Origin: Pseudoramibacter fermentans
GTDB lineage: Bacteria > Bacillota > Clostridia > Eubacteriales > Eubacteriaceae
Assembly (NCBI GenBank): GCA_009493725.1
Contig: VOGB01000003.1
Location: 248,001-312,000 of the forward strand
Length of the DNA stretch: 64,000 bases
Reading direction: 5' to 3'
Of the stretch, positions 51,676 through 61,371 are shown in pieces. The notes beneath the pieces were generated by a model. That model was not told the origin of the DNA. It saw nothing but the letters and a program-made list of their open reading frames with translations, and searched no databases. How positions within the stretch are numbered: position 1 is the first letter of the stretch; every line of letters begins with the position of its first letter. The translations under genes were made by a program, and so were the position numbers.

Positions 51676-52491
51676 ATGAAAAATCAGGAGAATCAGAAAA
51701 ACCAAAACAATCAAGAAGTCCAGGAAAACAACAGCAGCAAATTCAACCGTATGACGTCGCGGATGCTGCAGATCAAGGCCGAAACGGCGTCCAACGAGGA
51801 AATCAAGGACCGGCTGCTGTCCGGCGGCCGGGTGACCGGAACGAATATGGTCGTCATGGTCTGCGCCATTTTAATCGCGTCGGTGGGGCTGAACACCAAT
51901 TCCATTCCAGTCATTATCGGGGCGATGCTGGTCTCGCCGCTGATGGGCAGCATCCTCGCGATCGCCTACGGCACGGTGTCCGCCGACCCGGATTTGACGC
52001 GGCTCCATTCGGTCGGCTTTGCTTTTCAAATCATTTTCAGTCTGATCGCCTCGACGATCTATTTCATCTTGAGCCCGGTCAAGGCGCCGACCCATGAGCT
52101 GCTGGCCCGGACGTCACCGTCTTTTTTCGACGTCATCATCGCCTCCGCCGGGGGCATCGCCGGCATCGTCGGCCAGACGAACAAGGAAAAGGCCAACAAC
52201 ATCGTGCCCGGGGTGGCCATCGCGACGGCGCTGATGCCGCCGCTGTGCACCTGCGGCTACGCGATCGCCAACATGAACCTGCGGATGCTCGGCGGTGTGG
52301 CCTACCTGTTTTTGATCAACGCCTACTTCATTTACGCGTCGGCCTGTCTGTTTTTGAGTCTCCTCGAAATTCCGAGGGTCAGAGAGCTGACCCCGGCCGA
52401 ATGGCGGAGAAGTAGAATGAAAATGGTCCGCAACACGATCCTCGTGCTGCTGCCCTGCATTGTCCTTGCGGTGACGGTGGGGCTGAAGTAA
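51676..52491 (+). CDS. DUF389-family membrane protein
   Basis: A protein of 271 residues from the ATG at 51676, preceded by AAGGAAA; an ATG at 51637 has a weaker site. The first 30 residues are Asn/Gln/Glu-rich and polar (NQENQKNQNNQEVQENN). The rest is the DUF389 membrane domain with about six spans and the conserved GAMLVSPLMGSILAIAYG and GVAIATALMPPLCT. The family is of unknown function. No partner gene is seen. Confidence 0.85.
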   Translation: MKNQENQKNQNNQEVQENNSSKFNRMTSRMLQIKAETASNEEIKDRLLSGGRVTGTNMVVMVCAILIASVGLNTNSIPVIIGAMLVSPLMGSILAIAYGTVSADPDLTRLHSVGFAFQIIFSLIASTIYFILSPVKAPTHELLARTSPSFFDVIIASAGGIAGIVGQTNKEKANNIVPGVAIATALMPPLCTCGYAIANMNLRMLGGVAYLFLINAYFIYASACLFLSLLEIPRVRELTPAEWRRSRMKMVRNTILVLLPCIVLAVTVGLK

Positions 52492-52604
52492 ACAGCGTGC
52501 AGTGTCCTTATTAAAAGTATTAAAGGAAAATATAAGCAAAGTCGATTATGATAGACACATAAAAATTAGATTAAACAAACAAACGCAGAAAGGCGGTTAT
52601 TGAT

Positions 52605-53903
52605 ATGACAAGATTATCCATAGAAAACATTATCGGGCGGACGATCATCGACTCCCGGGGCAATCCAACGGTAGAGGCGGAAGTTCGTCTCGCGGACGGT
52701 ACGGTTGGCCGCGGCGCGTCGCCGTCGGGCGCATCCACCGGTGAATTCGAAGCGCTGGAGCTTCGGGATCAGGACCCGTCCAAATTTGGCGGCAAAGGCG
52801 TCTCGAAGGCCGTCGCCAATGTCAACGACAAGATCGCGCCGGCTCTGGCAGGAATGGACGCCTCAGATCAGGCCGGCATCGACAAAGCGATGTTGGAGCT
52901 GGACGGTACGCCGGATAAATCCGCCCTCGGTGCCAACGCCATTCTGGCGGTGTCCATCGCGGCGGCTCAGGCGGCGGCCAAGGCGGAAGGCGTCCCGCTG
53001 TACCGCTACTTAGGCGGCGCTAACGGGACCGTGCTGCCGGTGCCGATGATGAACATTTTAAACGGCGGCGCCCACGCCTCCAATTCGGTGGACACCCAGG
53101 AATTCATGATTATGCCGGTGGGCGCGCCGAGCTTCAGCGAAGGGCTGCGCCAGAGCACCGAAGTGTTCCACGCCCTCCAGCAGCTTTTGAAGAGCGAAGG
53201 ACAGACCACAGCGGTCGGCGACGAAGGCGGCTTCGCGCCGAACCTGGCCTCGGATGAAGACGCGATTCAGCACATCCTTCAGGCCGTGGAAAACGCGGGC
53301 TACACCCCGGGCGAAGATTTTGTGCTCGCGATGGACGCCGCGTCTTCAGAATGGAAAAGCGACAAGGGCCTGGGTTTCTATCACCAGCCGAAATCGGGGA
53401 AGGATTTCACCTCTGATGAATTGATCGCCCATTGGGAAGATCTGCTTGGAAAATACCCGATCGTCTCCATTGAAGACGGCCTCGACGAAGAAGACTGGGC
53501 GGGCTGGCAGCGCATGACGGCGGCCCTCGGCGGCAAGGTGCAGCTGGTCGGAGACGACTTGTTCGTCACCAACACCGAACGCCTCGCCAAGGGGATCGAC
53601 CTCGGCGCCGGCAACGCGATTCTGATCAAGCTCAACCAGATCGGCACCGTGTCCGAAACCCTGGAAGCCATCCGTATGGCGGGTCGCGCTGGCTACCGCG
53701 CGGTGATTTCCCATCGCTCCGGTGAAACCGAAGACACGACCATCGCTGATTTGGCGGTCGCCGTCAACGCCGGTCAGATCAAAACCGGCGCGCCGTCCCG
53801 GACGGAACGGGTCGCCAAGTACAACCAGCTGCTTCGCATCGAGTCAGATCTCGGTGCCGGCGCGATGTACCTCGGAAAGGGCGCCTTCGGCTTCAGAAAA
53901 TAA
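52605..53903 (+). CDS. eno: Enolase
   Basis: A glycolytic enzyme of 432 residues converting 2-phosphoglycerate to phosphoenolpyruvate. Present are RTIIDSRGNPTVEAEV (12-27), the lid loop GASPSGASTGEFEA, Mg ligands in SIEDGL and GDDLFVTN, the catalytic Lys in LIKLNQIGT and the SHRSGETEDTTIADLAVA motif. The start has AAAGGCGG. Full family length. It stands alone, not in the usual gapA-pgk-tpi cluster. A terminator follows at 53934-53971. Confidence 0.97.
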   Translation: MTRLSIENIIGRTIIDSRGNPTVEAEVRLADGTVGRGASPSGASTGEFEALELRDQDPSKFGGKGVSKAVANVNDKIAPALAGMDASDQAGIDKAMLELDGTPDKSALGANAILAVSIAAAQAAAKAEGVPLYRYLGGANGTVLPVPMMNILNGGAHASNSVDTQEFMIMPVGAPSFSEGLRQSTEVFHALQQLLKSEGQTTAVGDEGGFAPNLASDEDAIQHILQAVENAGYTPGEDFVLAMDAASSEWKSDKGLGFYHQPKSGKDFTSDELIAHWEDLLGKYPIVSIEDGLDEEDWAGWQRMTAALGGKVQLVGDDLFVTNTERLAKGIDLGAGNAILIKLNQIGTVSETLEAIRMAGRAGYRAVISHRSGETEDTTIADLAVAVNAGQIKTGAPSRTERVAKYNQLLRIESDLGAGAMYLGKGAFGFRK

Positions 53904-53933
53904 AACAACATCCTCATTCTTTTTAACGTCAAG

Positions 53934-53971
53934 CCGTCTAGCGAAATTGATTTTTCGCCGGGCGGTTTTTT
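53934..53971 (+). terminator. Terminator after enolase
   Basis: Stem CCGTCTAGCG / CGCCGGGCGG with wobble pairs and one mismatch, then TTTTTTG. Confidence 0.6.
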
Positions 53972-54079
53972 GTTTATGGCGTGACGATTTTAAAGGCGCG
54001 GACCGCGAAACCGTGATATGATAAAAAGACAAAGTTGAACAACAATCAAATAATCAAAAAGATCAGAAGGGAGACGACT

Positions 54080-55294
54080 ATGCAATACGATTTTGAAACC
54101 GTGCTGGACCGACGGGGAAAGGACGCGATGGCGGTGGACGCGGTGGGCTCAAAGGCCCTGAAGGGTTTCAGCCCGAGCACACCGAAGCCGGGCTTCGACG
54201 TGATCCCGATGTGGGTGGCGGACATGAACTTCCCGACAGCCCGATCCATTCAAGACGCGATCATCGCGCGGGCGAAGCACCCGGCCTTCGGCTATTTCGC
54301 GCCCAGTGACGCCTACTACCAGGCCATTATCAACTGGCACAAGCGCAAGGGCGTGGACGATTTGACCAAGGACGTCATCACCTACGAAAACGGCGTCCTC
54401 GGCGGCATCGTCTCGACGCTGAAGGTGTTCGCGGCGCCGGGGGACGCGGTGCTGCTTCACAGCCCGACCTACATGGGCTTTACCAACTGTGTCCGGAGCA
54501 ACGGCTTCCATATCGTCCACAGTCCGCTGAAGCGGGACGAAGCCGGCGTCTGGCGGATGGATCCCGAGGATATGGATAAAAAGATCAAAGCCAACGACAT
54601 TCACGTCGCGATTTTCTGCAACCCCTTCAACCCCTGCGGCCGGGTCTGGAGCCGGGAAGAGCTTGAGGCGGCGCTGGCGGTGTGCGAGGCCAACGACGTT
54701 TTCGTGATCGCCGACGAAATCTGGTCGGATTTATTACTCAACGGCCACCGCTACACACCGGTTCAGTCGGTGAATGCCTGGGCGAAGACCCACACGGCGG
54801 CCTTTTACGCGCCGAGCAAGACCTTCAACCTGGCCGGCCTGATCGGTTCTTACAGTGTCATTTACAACAAGACAGTGCGGCAGCGGGTTCGGGCGATCGG
54901 ACAAAAAACGATCTACAACGCGATGAACGTCTTCTCCGAGCACGCGCTGATCGGCGCCTACAGCGACGAGGGTGCGGACTGGCTCAGTCAGCTGCTGCCG
55001 GTGCTGTCCAACAATGTGAACTTCGCCTGCAACTACGTAGACGCCCATTTTGACGGCGTCACGGCCTTCCGCTCCGAAGGGACGTACATGCTGCTGCTGG
55101 ACTGCACGGACTGGCTCGAAAACCACGGCATCACCCAAAAGGAACTGCTTCAGAAGGGCTGGGACGTCGGCGTCGGCTGGCAGGACGGCCATCTGTTCGA
55201 GGCGCCGACGTCGATCCGCCTCAATCTGGCCTCGCCGACCCACCGGATCGCGGAAGCCTTTCATCGGATGGACCGCTACGTGTTCAACGCCTGA
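54080..55294 (+). CDS. PatB/MalY-type PLP-dependent C-S lyase
   Basis: A PLP-dependent fold-type I enzyme of 404 residues from the ATG at 54080, which follows GGGAGACGA. Features: PMWVADMNFPT (about 38-48), the FCNPFNPCGRVW loop, the Asp of VIADEIWSD, and the Schiff-base Lys in YAPSKTFNLAGL. The family (PatB, MalY) cleaves cystathionine or cysteine conjugates and can be a transaminase-like regulator. It is followed eight bases later by the CmpB gene, so cotranscribed. Confidence 0.9.
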   Translation: MQYDFETVLDRRGKDAMAVDAVGSKALKGFSPSTPKPGFDVIPMWVADMNFPTARSIQDAIIARAKHPAFGYFAPSDAYYQAIINWHKRKGVDDLTKDVITYENGVLGGIVSTLKVFAAPGDAVLLHSPTYMGFTNCVRSNGFHIVHSPLKRDEAGVWRMDPEDMDKKIKANDIHVAIFCNPFNPCGRVWSREELEAALAVCEANDVFVIADEIWSDLLLNGHRYTPVQSVNAWAKTHTAAFYAPSKTFNLAGLIGSYSVIYNKTVRQRVRAIGQKTIYNAMNVFSEHALIGAYSDEGADWLSQLLPVLSNNVNFACNYVDAHFDGVTAFRSEGTYMLLLDCTDWLENHGITQKELLQKGWDVGVGWQDGHLFEAPTSIRLNLASPTHRIAEAFHRMDRYVFNA

Positions 55295-55302
55295 GGATCG
55301 CC

Positions 55303-56208
55303 ATGATTGTAGGGATGACCTATTACCAGATCGCCTGGTACTTTCTCATTTACTCCTTTCTCGGCTGGGTTGTCGAGGTGGTGTTTCACGCGGTGCACCA
55401 GGGGAAAATCGTCAACCGGGGTTTTTTGAACGGCCCGGTCTGCCCGGTGTACGGCTTCGGCGTGCTGGCCGTCTTTGCCGTCGCCTGGGGAATCGGCCGG
55501 ACGGCGCCAGAGCGTCTGCCGGCGTGGACGATTTTTCTCGTCGGTATGGTCTTTGCGACGCTGGTCGAGCTGATCGCCGGCTGGGCGCTGGATCGGCTGT
55601 TTCACACCCGGTGGTGGGACTACAGCGGCAAGCCGCTGAACGTCGGCGGCTACATCTGTCCGGAGTACTCGATCATCTGGGGGCTGGCGATCATGCTCGT
55701 CGTGCAGTACGTCCAGCCGATGGTGCGCCACACGGCCACCGACCTGATTCCGCCGGATTACGGCTGGATTGTGCTGGCGGTGCTGTACAGCGTGTACCTG
55801 GCCGATTTGATCGTGACGGTTATGATCATCAACGGCTTCAACCGACGGCTGGCCGAGCTGGACGAAATCCGGACCTCGCTGCGCACCGTCAGCGACAAGC
55901 TGACCGAGGATATCGGCGGCGGCGCGATGGAAGCGACCCAGCGCGTCCAGGAAGAGCAGGTGCAGGCAGCTCTGGCCCGGGCAGAAATGAGCGAACGGGC
56001 CGAAGCCAAGAAGGCAGCGGCACAAGCCGCGGTGCGCCAGCGCAGCCAGGCCTTAAGAGCTAAGGCTCAGCGCCTGCGGGCACGCATCATGGCGCCGAAG
56101 GTTTTCGGCGGACGCCGGCTGATGCGGGCCTTCCCGTCGATGCAGCATCGGGATTTCGGAGAAGTGCTCGATTGGCTGCGGGATGAAATGAACAGTGAAA
56201 AGAAATAA
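55303..56208 (+). CDS. CmpB-type putative permease
   Basis: A protein of 301 residues. The N-terminal five to six spans carry the family pattern FLIYSFLGWVVEVV (about 13-26), NRGFLNGPVCPVYGFG (about 44-59) and WWDYSGKPLNVGGYICPEYS. Residues 190-300 are a charged helical tail with Ala/Arg/Gln repeats (AEAKKAAAQAAVRQRSQALR), likely a coiled coil. Known as PF06541 'putative ABC transporter permease' (CmpB); the function is unproven. Eight bases after the PatB gene. Confidence 0.82.
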   Translation: MIVGMTYYQIAWYFLIYSFLGWVVEVVFHAVHQGKIVNRGFLNGPVCPVYGFGVLAVFAVAWGIGRTAPERLPAWTIFLVGMVFATLVELIAGWALDRLFHTRWWDYSGKPLNVGGYICPEYSIIWGLAIMLVVQYVQPMVRHTATDLIPPDYGWIVLAVLYSVYLADLIVTVMIINGFNRRLAELDEIRTSLRTVSDKLTEDIGGGAMEATQRVQEEQVQAALARAEMSERAEAKKAAAQAAVRQRSQALRAKAQRLRARIMAPKVFGGRRLMRAFPSMQHRDFGEVLDWLRDEMNSEKK

Positions 56209-56213
56209 AAAAC

Positions 56214-56247
56214 AACCCGCTTGGATTGATACAAATCCAAACGGGTT
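56214..56247. terminator. Bidirectional terminator
   Basis: Stem AACCCG-TTGGATT / AATCCAA-CGGGTT between the convergent CmpB and DUF975 genes. Confidence 0.75.
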
Positions 56248-56277
56248 ATATTTATGTCTGCAATGGGATTTTACCCT

Positions 56278-57018
56278 TTACTGCACAGCGCCGTCTGTCG
56301 AAGCGGGGTCATCGAGGGGTTCGGTAGTGGCGTCGGACGATTGGGTGTCGTCAGGCTGCTGCGCGATAATTGCGGCGTAAAATTCGGCGTCGGTCTGCTG
56401 GTAGTAGGGCATCACCCAGAAAATGCCGACGAGACCGCAGGTGATGGCAGAGAGAAGGAACCATCCGATGAAGGACAGATCGAGCACAAAGGCGTCCATT
56501 TTGTGGCCGTTCATCAGCGTCTTTGAGCGTTTGAGGGCGGCTTCGTACGTCAAATTGGGATCTTCTGCAACCAGGTAGCCGACCAGCCGGTACTGATAAG
56601 CCTTGACAATGCCGGGAACGACGAGCAGCAGAGACCAGAGGAAGATGAACAAGTTGCGCAGGAAGAGCACGAGGATGACATTGCCGTAATTGTGAGTAAA
56701 GCCGTGGGACAGGGCCTGACCGAAATCCACGCGGTCCTGTCGGTTTTCCAAGGCGTAATGATATTGCCCGATCTCCAGGGGCAGACCGACGAAAATGCCG
56801 AGCAGGGTGGTCACGATGGCCGGCCTCGCGATGAAGGAATTGAATTGGAAGATTTCATCGAGATGGGAGAAAGTGCCCCCACCGGAGAAAATGTAGGAGA
56901 CGCCGCTGCCCAGGAAGCCGGAAATGAGGGCGAAAATCAAATAGCCGCCGACGAGGGCCCAGTAGTGGGCATGAAAGACGTTTTTGGCGTCTTGTTTTAA
57001 TAATTTGCGATTAATCAT
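56278..57018 (-). CDS. DUF975 membrane protein
   Basis: A protein of 246 residues with about six spans. The start (LLKQDAKNVFHAHYWALVGG) is typical of DUF975, with a mid-loop YHYALENRQDRVDFGQAL and a VAEDPNLTYEAALKRSKTLM cytosolic motif. Function unknown. Monocistronic. Acidic Ser/Thr-rich tail. Confidence 0.85.
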   Translation of the reverse strand: MINRKLLKQDAKNVFHAHYWALVGGYLIFALISGFLGSGVSYIFSGGGTFSHLDEIFQFNSFIARPAIVTTLLGIFVGLPLEIGQYHYALENRQDRVDFGQALSHGFTHNYGNVILVLFLRNLFIFLWSLLLVVPGIVKAYQYRLVGYLVAEDPNLTYEAALKRSKTLMNGHKMDAFVLDLSFIGWFLLSAITCGLVGIFWVMPYYQQTDAEFYAAIIAQQPDDTQSSDATTEPLDDPASTDGAVQ

Positions 57019-57126
57019 AGTTTTTACACTCTTTTCTTTAAAAATAAAAATTGCCTTAATAATTTATTTTACTAAGGCAATAATACAATAAAAATTTTAC
57101 GAAATCAAGGAATTTGTACAGATATT

Positions 57127-58005
57127 TCAGGGCTTAAGACTTAAGAAAGCGGCGCAGTTGCCCCGGCGTTCGCCGGCGGCCCGGTGGGAGAAGAGCAGCT
57201 TTGCGTTGCACCGGGTGCAGACGTCGGTGACCTGAATGTGCTCGGGCTTGACGCCGGCATTTTCGAGGACGAGGCGGTTGGCCTGCCAGAGATCGAGCTG
57301 ACAGTGCAGGGCGCCGTCACGGGTGTGGGGACTCAAGAGAATCTGATCGGCCTGGGCGCCGAAGCGGTCTTTGAACACCGCGGCGACGTCCTCGGAAATT
57401 TCGTAGCAGTCCCGGCAGATGGACGGCCCGACCGCGCAGACCAGATCCGCCGGGTCGGAGCCGAAATGGGTGCGCATCAGATCGATGGCGTTAGCCGCGA
57501 TGCCGGCAGCGGTGCCCCGCCAGCCGGAATGTACGAGGCCGACCGCCCGATGCACCGGGTCGATCAGGTAGACCGGCGTGCAGTCGGCGGTGAAGACGCC
57601 GAGGATCAGCCCCGGCGTGTTGGTGACCATGCCGTCGACGTCCCTGCCCCAGCGGCGGAACAGCGTTCCCTCGCCGCCGTCTCGCTTGTCGACAACCCGG
57701 ACGTTGCCGGTGTGGCCCTGATGGGCGCAGACGAAGTGGCGCAGGCTGCGGCCGCCGCCGAAGGCGTCGGCGATGCGCTGGTAATTGGCGTCGACGACCA
57801 TCGGATCGCCCTCCCGGTCGTAGTTGAAATTCATGGCCGCGCAGTCGCCGGAGCTGACGCCGCCCTCCCGCGTCGTGAAGACGTGATCGACGCAGCCGGT
57901 CTGCTCGAGCATCGGGAAGGACAGCGTGCGCAGCGGCAGGCCGCCGATCGTTTCAGTTCGGTCTAAGAGAACCGGACGGTTCGGATCTTTTCGAATGAGT
58001 TGCAT
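57127..58005 (-). CDS. YfiH/LACC1-family purine nucleoside phosphorylase
   Basis: A multicopper-oxidase-like enzyme of 292 residues, now known in relatives to phosphorolyse or deaminate purine nucleosides. Zinc ligands are visible: His in FVCAHQGHTGNV, Cys in FTADCTPVYL and His in GLVHSGWRGTAAGIA. The start has a usable site (GGAGC) upstream. It is divergent from the TPP riboswitch region. Often close to cell-division genes in other Firmicutes, but here alone. Confidence 0.88.
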   Translation of the reverse strand: MQLIRKDPNRPVLLDRTETIGGLPLRTLSFPMLEQTGCVDHVFTTREGGVSSGDCAAMNFNYDREGDPMVVDANYQRIADAFGGGRSLRHFVCAHQGHTGNVRVVDKRDGGEGTLFRRWGRDVDGMVTNTPGLILGVFTADCTPVYLIDPVHRAVGLVHSGWRGTAAGIAANAIDLMRTHFGSDPADLVCAVGPSICRDCYEISEDVAAVFKDRFGAQADQILLSPHTRDGALHCQLDLWQANRLVLENAGVKPEHIQVTDVCTRCNAKLLFSHRAAGERRGNCAAFLSLKP

Positions 58006-58071
58006 ATCATGGCGCTCCTTTTATTAAATGATATTGTACTTTTTGAGTTTGCGTTCATTGTACCACGGCCC

Positions 58072-58100
58072 TTGCAAAATGCAAGGCGGTGCGCTATACT
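58072..58100 (+). promoter_or_regulatory. Promoter of the thiD-cytX operon
   Basis: TTGCAA (58072-58077), a 17-base spacer and TATACT (58095-58100), about 17 bases before the TPP riboswitch. Confidence 0.7.
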
Positions 58101-58116
58101 GGGGGCGCTGTAAAAA

Positions 58117-58203
58117 AGGCAGGGGAGTCTGTACGCAGGCTGAGAGTAGACCAAATGGCCTAGACCCTTAAACCTGATTTGGATCATGCCAACGCAGGGA
58201 GCA
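58117..58203 (+). promoter_or_regulatory. TPP riboswitch (THI element)
   Basis: Aptamer with the conserved GGGGAGTCTG...CAGGCTGAGA stretch (CTGAGA at 58140-58145), ACCTGATTTGGATCATGCC and the closing AACGCAGGGA. It binds thiamine pyrophosphate and controls the thiD-cytX operon. The terminator at 58222-58247 is the likely off-state. Confidence 0.93.
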
Positions 58204-58221
58204 CCGGGAACGATGAGCTTT

Positions 58222-58247
58222 GCAGGCGGGTCCGCCTGCTTTTTTTG
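58222..58247 (+). terminator. Riboswitch-controlled terminator
   Basis: Stem GCAGGCGG / CCGCCTGC with a two-base loop, then TTTTTTT. It lies right after the aptamer. Transcription would stop when TPP is bound. Confidence 0.85.
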
Positions 58248-58319
58248 TGCGCGGTTCATCGGGGGCACCACCTTGAATCGCCTTAGAAAACGGAAATGCG
58301 AAGTGAAAAGGAGCAATGA

Positions 58320-59126
58320 ATGAGAACAGCATTGACGATCGCTGGCAGTGATACCAGCGGAGGCGCCGGCATTCAAGCCGATTTGAAAACCATGACCGTA
58401 AACGGCGTTTTCGCCATGAGCGCGGTTACGGCTCTGACGGCTCAGAACACCACCGGCGTCACGGACATTATGGAAGTCACCCCGAAGTTTTTAGGGGAAG
58501 AACTGGACGCGGTCTTTATCGATATTTTCCCCGATGCGGTGAAAATCGGGATGGTCAGCTCGGCCGCGCTGATCGAGGTCATCGCCGAACGCCTCGCCCA
58601 CTACCAGGCGGCGCACATCGTCCTCGACCCGGTGATGGTCGCCACCTCCGGCGCGAAGCTTTTGCGCGATGACGCGGCGGACACGCTGAAGCGCGCGCTG
58701 ATGCCGCTGGCGGAAATCATCACGCCGAACATTCCCGAAGCGGAAATTCTCTCGGGGCTCGACATCGCAACCGAAGCCGACATGGAAAAGGCCGGACAGG
58801 CCATCGGCGAAAACCTCGGCTGCGCGGTCCTCGTCAAGGGCGGTCACCAGGTCAACGACGCCAACGACTACCTCTGGCAGCCGGACGGCGGACAGTGGTT
58901 CACCGGCAAGCGCATCGACAACCCGAATACTCACGGCACCGGCTGCACCCTGTCGTCGGCGATCGCGGCCAACCTGGCCAAGGGCTACGCGCTGAACGAC
59001 GCGGTGGCTCAGGCGAAGGCCTTCCTCTCCGGCGCGCTGGCGGACGGCCTCGATCTCGGCAAGGGGGCCGGGCCGATGAACCACGCCTTTGACATCAAGG
59101 ACAGCTACAAGGCGGTGCGGTCATGA
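58320..59126 (+). CDS. thiD: Hydroxymethylpyrimidine(-phosphate) kinase ThiD
   Basis: A ribokinase-fold kinase of 268 residues that phosphorylates HMP and HMP-P in thiamine synthesis. Motifs: TIAGSDTSGGAGIQADLKT (6-24), PVMVATSGAKLL, TPNIPEAEILSG, VLVKGGH and the anion hole GTGCTLSSAIA with the catalytic Asp/Cys region. The start ATG follows AAAGGAG. It overlaps cytX by four bases and lies under the TPP riboswitch, which proves the pathway. Confidence 0.97.
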   Translation: MRTALTIAGSDTSGGAGIQADLKTMTVNGVFAMSAVTALTAQNTTGVTDIMEVTPKFLGEELDAVFIDIFPDAVKIGMVSSAALIEVIAERLAHYQAAHIVLDPVMVATSGAKLLRDDAADTLKRALMPLAEIITPNIPEAEILSGLDIATEADMEKAGQAIGENLGCAVLVKGGHQVNDANDYLWQPDGGQWFTGKRIDNPNTHGTGCTLSSAIAANLAKGYALNDAVAQAKAFLSGALADGLDLGKGAGPMNHAFDIKDSYKAVRS

Positions 59127-60298
59127 GCGAACAAAAAAAGACGACGAGCTTTCAGAACGGGCTCATCTGGTTCGGCGCCGGGGTGTCTATTGCGGAAATC
59201 CTCACGGGGACGTATTTCGCGCCCCTGGGCTTTGCCAAGGGCCTTGCGGCGATTTTAATCGGCCACATCATCGGCTGCACGATGTTCTTCTTCTCCGGGC
59301 TCATCGGCGGCAGAACCCGGAAAAGCGCCATGGAAAGCGTCAAGCTCTCCTTCGGCGGCCGAGGCGGCTTGATCTTTGCGGCCCTCAATGTCCTTCAGCT
59401 CGTGGGCTGGACAGCGATCATGATTTACGACGGCGCCGGCGCCGTTGGCGGCATCTTCCCGGGACATGCGTGGATCTGGTGCCTGGTTATCGGCGGGCTG
59501 ATCCTGCTGTGGATTGCCATCGGCATCACGAACCTCGGCCCGGTGAACCAGGTGGCCATGGCGGCGCTGTTCATTTTGACCATCGTGCTGTGCAAAGTGA
59601 TCTTCACGAAAGGCTCCGTGTGGACGGTGCCGGCGAAATCAGGCCTGAGCTTCGGCGCGGCCATTGAACTCGCCGTGGCGATGCCTTTGTCGTGGCTGCC
59701 CCTGATTTCCGACTACACCCGGGAAGCGGACAAGCCCTTCAGCGCGACCCTGACCTCGACCCTCGTTTACGGCGGGGTGTCCACGTGGATGTACATCATC
59801 GGCATGGGCGCAGCGATCCTCACCGGCGGCGGAGATATCGCGACGATCATGGTCAAGGCGGGCCTCGGCATCGCGGCGCTGATCATCGTCATCCTGTCCA
59901 CGGTGACCACGACCTTCCTCGACGCGTGGTCCGCGGGGATCTCGACGGAATCCCTGTGGAAGCCGGGCACCGGCAAAAACGTCGCCCTGATCGCGACGGT
60001 CATCGGCATGGTGCTGGCCATGATTTTCCCCATGGACGACATCACCGATTTCCTTTACCTCATCGGCTCGGTGTTCGCCCCGATGATCGCGGTGCAGATC
60101 GCCGACTACTTCATTTTGAAAAAAGCCGACAGTGCCGATCGGCCGTGGAACGTGCGCAATCTCGTCGTCTGGGCCATTGGTTTCGTACTCTATCGGCTGC
60201 TGATGAAAGTCGATCTGCCTGTGGGCAGCACTTTGCCGGACATGGCCGTCACGATGGTGATTCTACTCATCGCATCGCCGAAAACTAAAAAAGCATAA
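59123..60298 (+). CDS. cytX: Hydroxymethylpyrimidine transporter CytX
   Basis: A nucleobase-cation-symport-1 family transporter of 391 residues with about ten to twelve spans. Features: WFGAGVSIAEILTGTYFAPL (13-32) and SWLPLISDYTREADKPF, the NCS1 substrate loop. Placement after thiD under a TPP riboswitch identifies CytX, which imports the pyrimidine precursor HMP for ThiD to phosphorylate. The four-base overlap ensures linked expression. It ends at the terminator 60307-60346. Confidence 0.93.
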   Translation: MSEQKKTTSFQNGLIWFGAGVSIAEILTGTYFAPLGFAKGLAAILIGHIIGCTMFFFSGLIGGRTRKSAMESVKLSFGGRGGLIFAALNVLQLVGWTAIMIYDGAGAVGGIFPGHAWIWCLVIGGLILLWIAIGITNLGPVNQVAMAALFILTIVLCKVIFTKGSVWTVPAKSGLSFGAAIELAVAMPLSWLPLISDYTREADKPFSATLTSTLVYGGVSTWMYIIGMGAAILTGGGDIATIMVKAGLGIAALIIVILSTVTTTFLDAWSAGISTESLWKPGTGKNVALIATVIGMVLAMIFPMDDITDFLYLIGSVFAPMIAVQIADYFILKKADSADRPWNVRNLVVWAIGFVLYRLLMKVDLPVGSTLPDMAVTMVILLIASPKTKKA

Positions 60299-60306
60299 TA
60301 TTGATA

Positions 60307-60346
60307 AATACCCTGATTACTGATATCCAATAATCAGGGTATTTTT
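60307..60346 (+). terminator. Terminator after thiD-cytX operon
   Basis: Perfect 13-base stem AATACCCTGATTA / TAATCAGGGTATT, then TTTTATG. Confidence 0.88.
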
Positions 60347-60514
60347 ATGTGTTATTGCTTTAAGTTGAAATATGTAGAAATGAATGTACAGATTGATGCC
60401 GGTAGACTAATAAAAAGCATTTAGAAAAAACAGATTTTTAGATAGAAAGGTGTACCTATATCTGTTAAGATAAGAGAGTTGTAAAGACATGAAATAAAGG
60501 AGTTTTGGCCATTC

Positions 60515-61357
60515 ATGAAAAAATACTTAAAACTTCTGCGGACTCAACATTATTTAAAGAATCTTCTTGTATTCATACCAATCTTTTTTAACCAGACCCT
60601 TTTCAGCGGGAAGTTCATTAATGCGCTTCTCGGGTTTTTTGCTTTTTGTATGATATCATCCGCAGTCTACATTATTAACGATATCAAAGATGTAGAGAAA
60701 GACCGTCATCATCCGACAAAACGTTTTCGTCCAATTGCAAGCGGAGCAGTCAATGTTCAGAAAGCTAAAACAATTGGAATCGTCTGCCTGATTTTCTCTA
60801 TCATACTAACATCGTTCACAAAATTGTACATCAGCATTATTTTCATCATGTTGTACTTTGTTCTGAATATCCTGTACAGTGGAGGACTTAAGAACAAACC
60901 GCTTGTTGATGTTGTCATTCTTGCATCCGGATTCATTCTCCGCGTTATTTACGGAGCGTACCTGACAGGTGTTCCGATCTCCGGATGGCTTTACCTCACG
61001 ATTTGGACAGGAGCCTTCTATATGGGCCTTGGCAAACGAAGGAATGAAATTGAGAAGCAGAAGGAATTGGGAGAAACAAGAACTGTTCTAAAATACTATA
61101 CTTACGGTTTCCTTGATAAGAATATGTATGTCTGTGTCGCACTTGCCAACGTATTTTACGCCTTATGGGCAGTTGGACATGATGATCAGAGGTTCCTCTG
61201 GTCTGCGCCAATCTTGATGATTGTTCTAATGAAGTACAGTCTCGATATTGAAGGAAATTCAGATGGAGACCCTATCGAAGTCATTCTTCATGACAAAGTA
61301 TTGATCGCTCTTATTTCGGTTTTTGCAGCGTACCTATTCTTTATTCTATATTTTTGA
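60515..61357 (+). CDS. UbiA-family decaprenyl-phosphate phosphoribosyltransferase-like enzyme
   Basis: A membrane prenyltransferase-fold enzyme of 280 residues with eight to nine spans. The first Asp-rich motif is NDIKDVEKDRHHPTKRFRPI (about 55-74), typical of the DPPR synthase branch, which transfers phosphoribose from PRPP to polyprenyl phosphate. The second loop has LGKRRNEI. It heads a three-gene operon with a HAD phosphatase and a multi-spanning protein, fitting synthesis and use of a lipid-linked pentose. AT-richer than neighbours, so possibly transferred. Confidence 0.8.
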   Translation: MKKYLKLLRTQHYLKNLLVFIPIFFNQTLFSGKFINALLGFFAFCMISSAVYIINDIKDVEKDRHHPTKRFRPIASGAVNVQKAKTIGIVCLIFSIILTSFTKLYISIIFIMLYFVLNILYSGGLKNKPLVDVVILASGFILRVIYGAYLTGVPISGWLYLTIWTGAFYMGLGKRRNEIEKQKELGETRTVLKYYTYGFLDKNMYVCVALANVFYALWAVGHDDQRFLWSAPILMIVLMKYSLDIEGNSDGDPIEVILHDKVLIALISVFAAYLFFILYF

Positions 61358-61371
61358 GAGAGGATTTATGT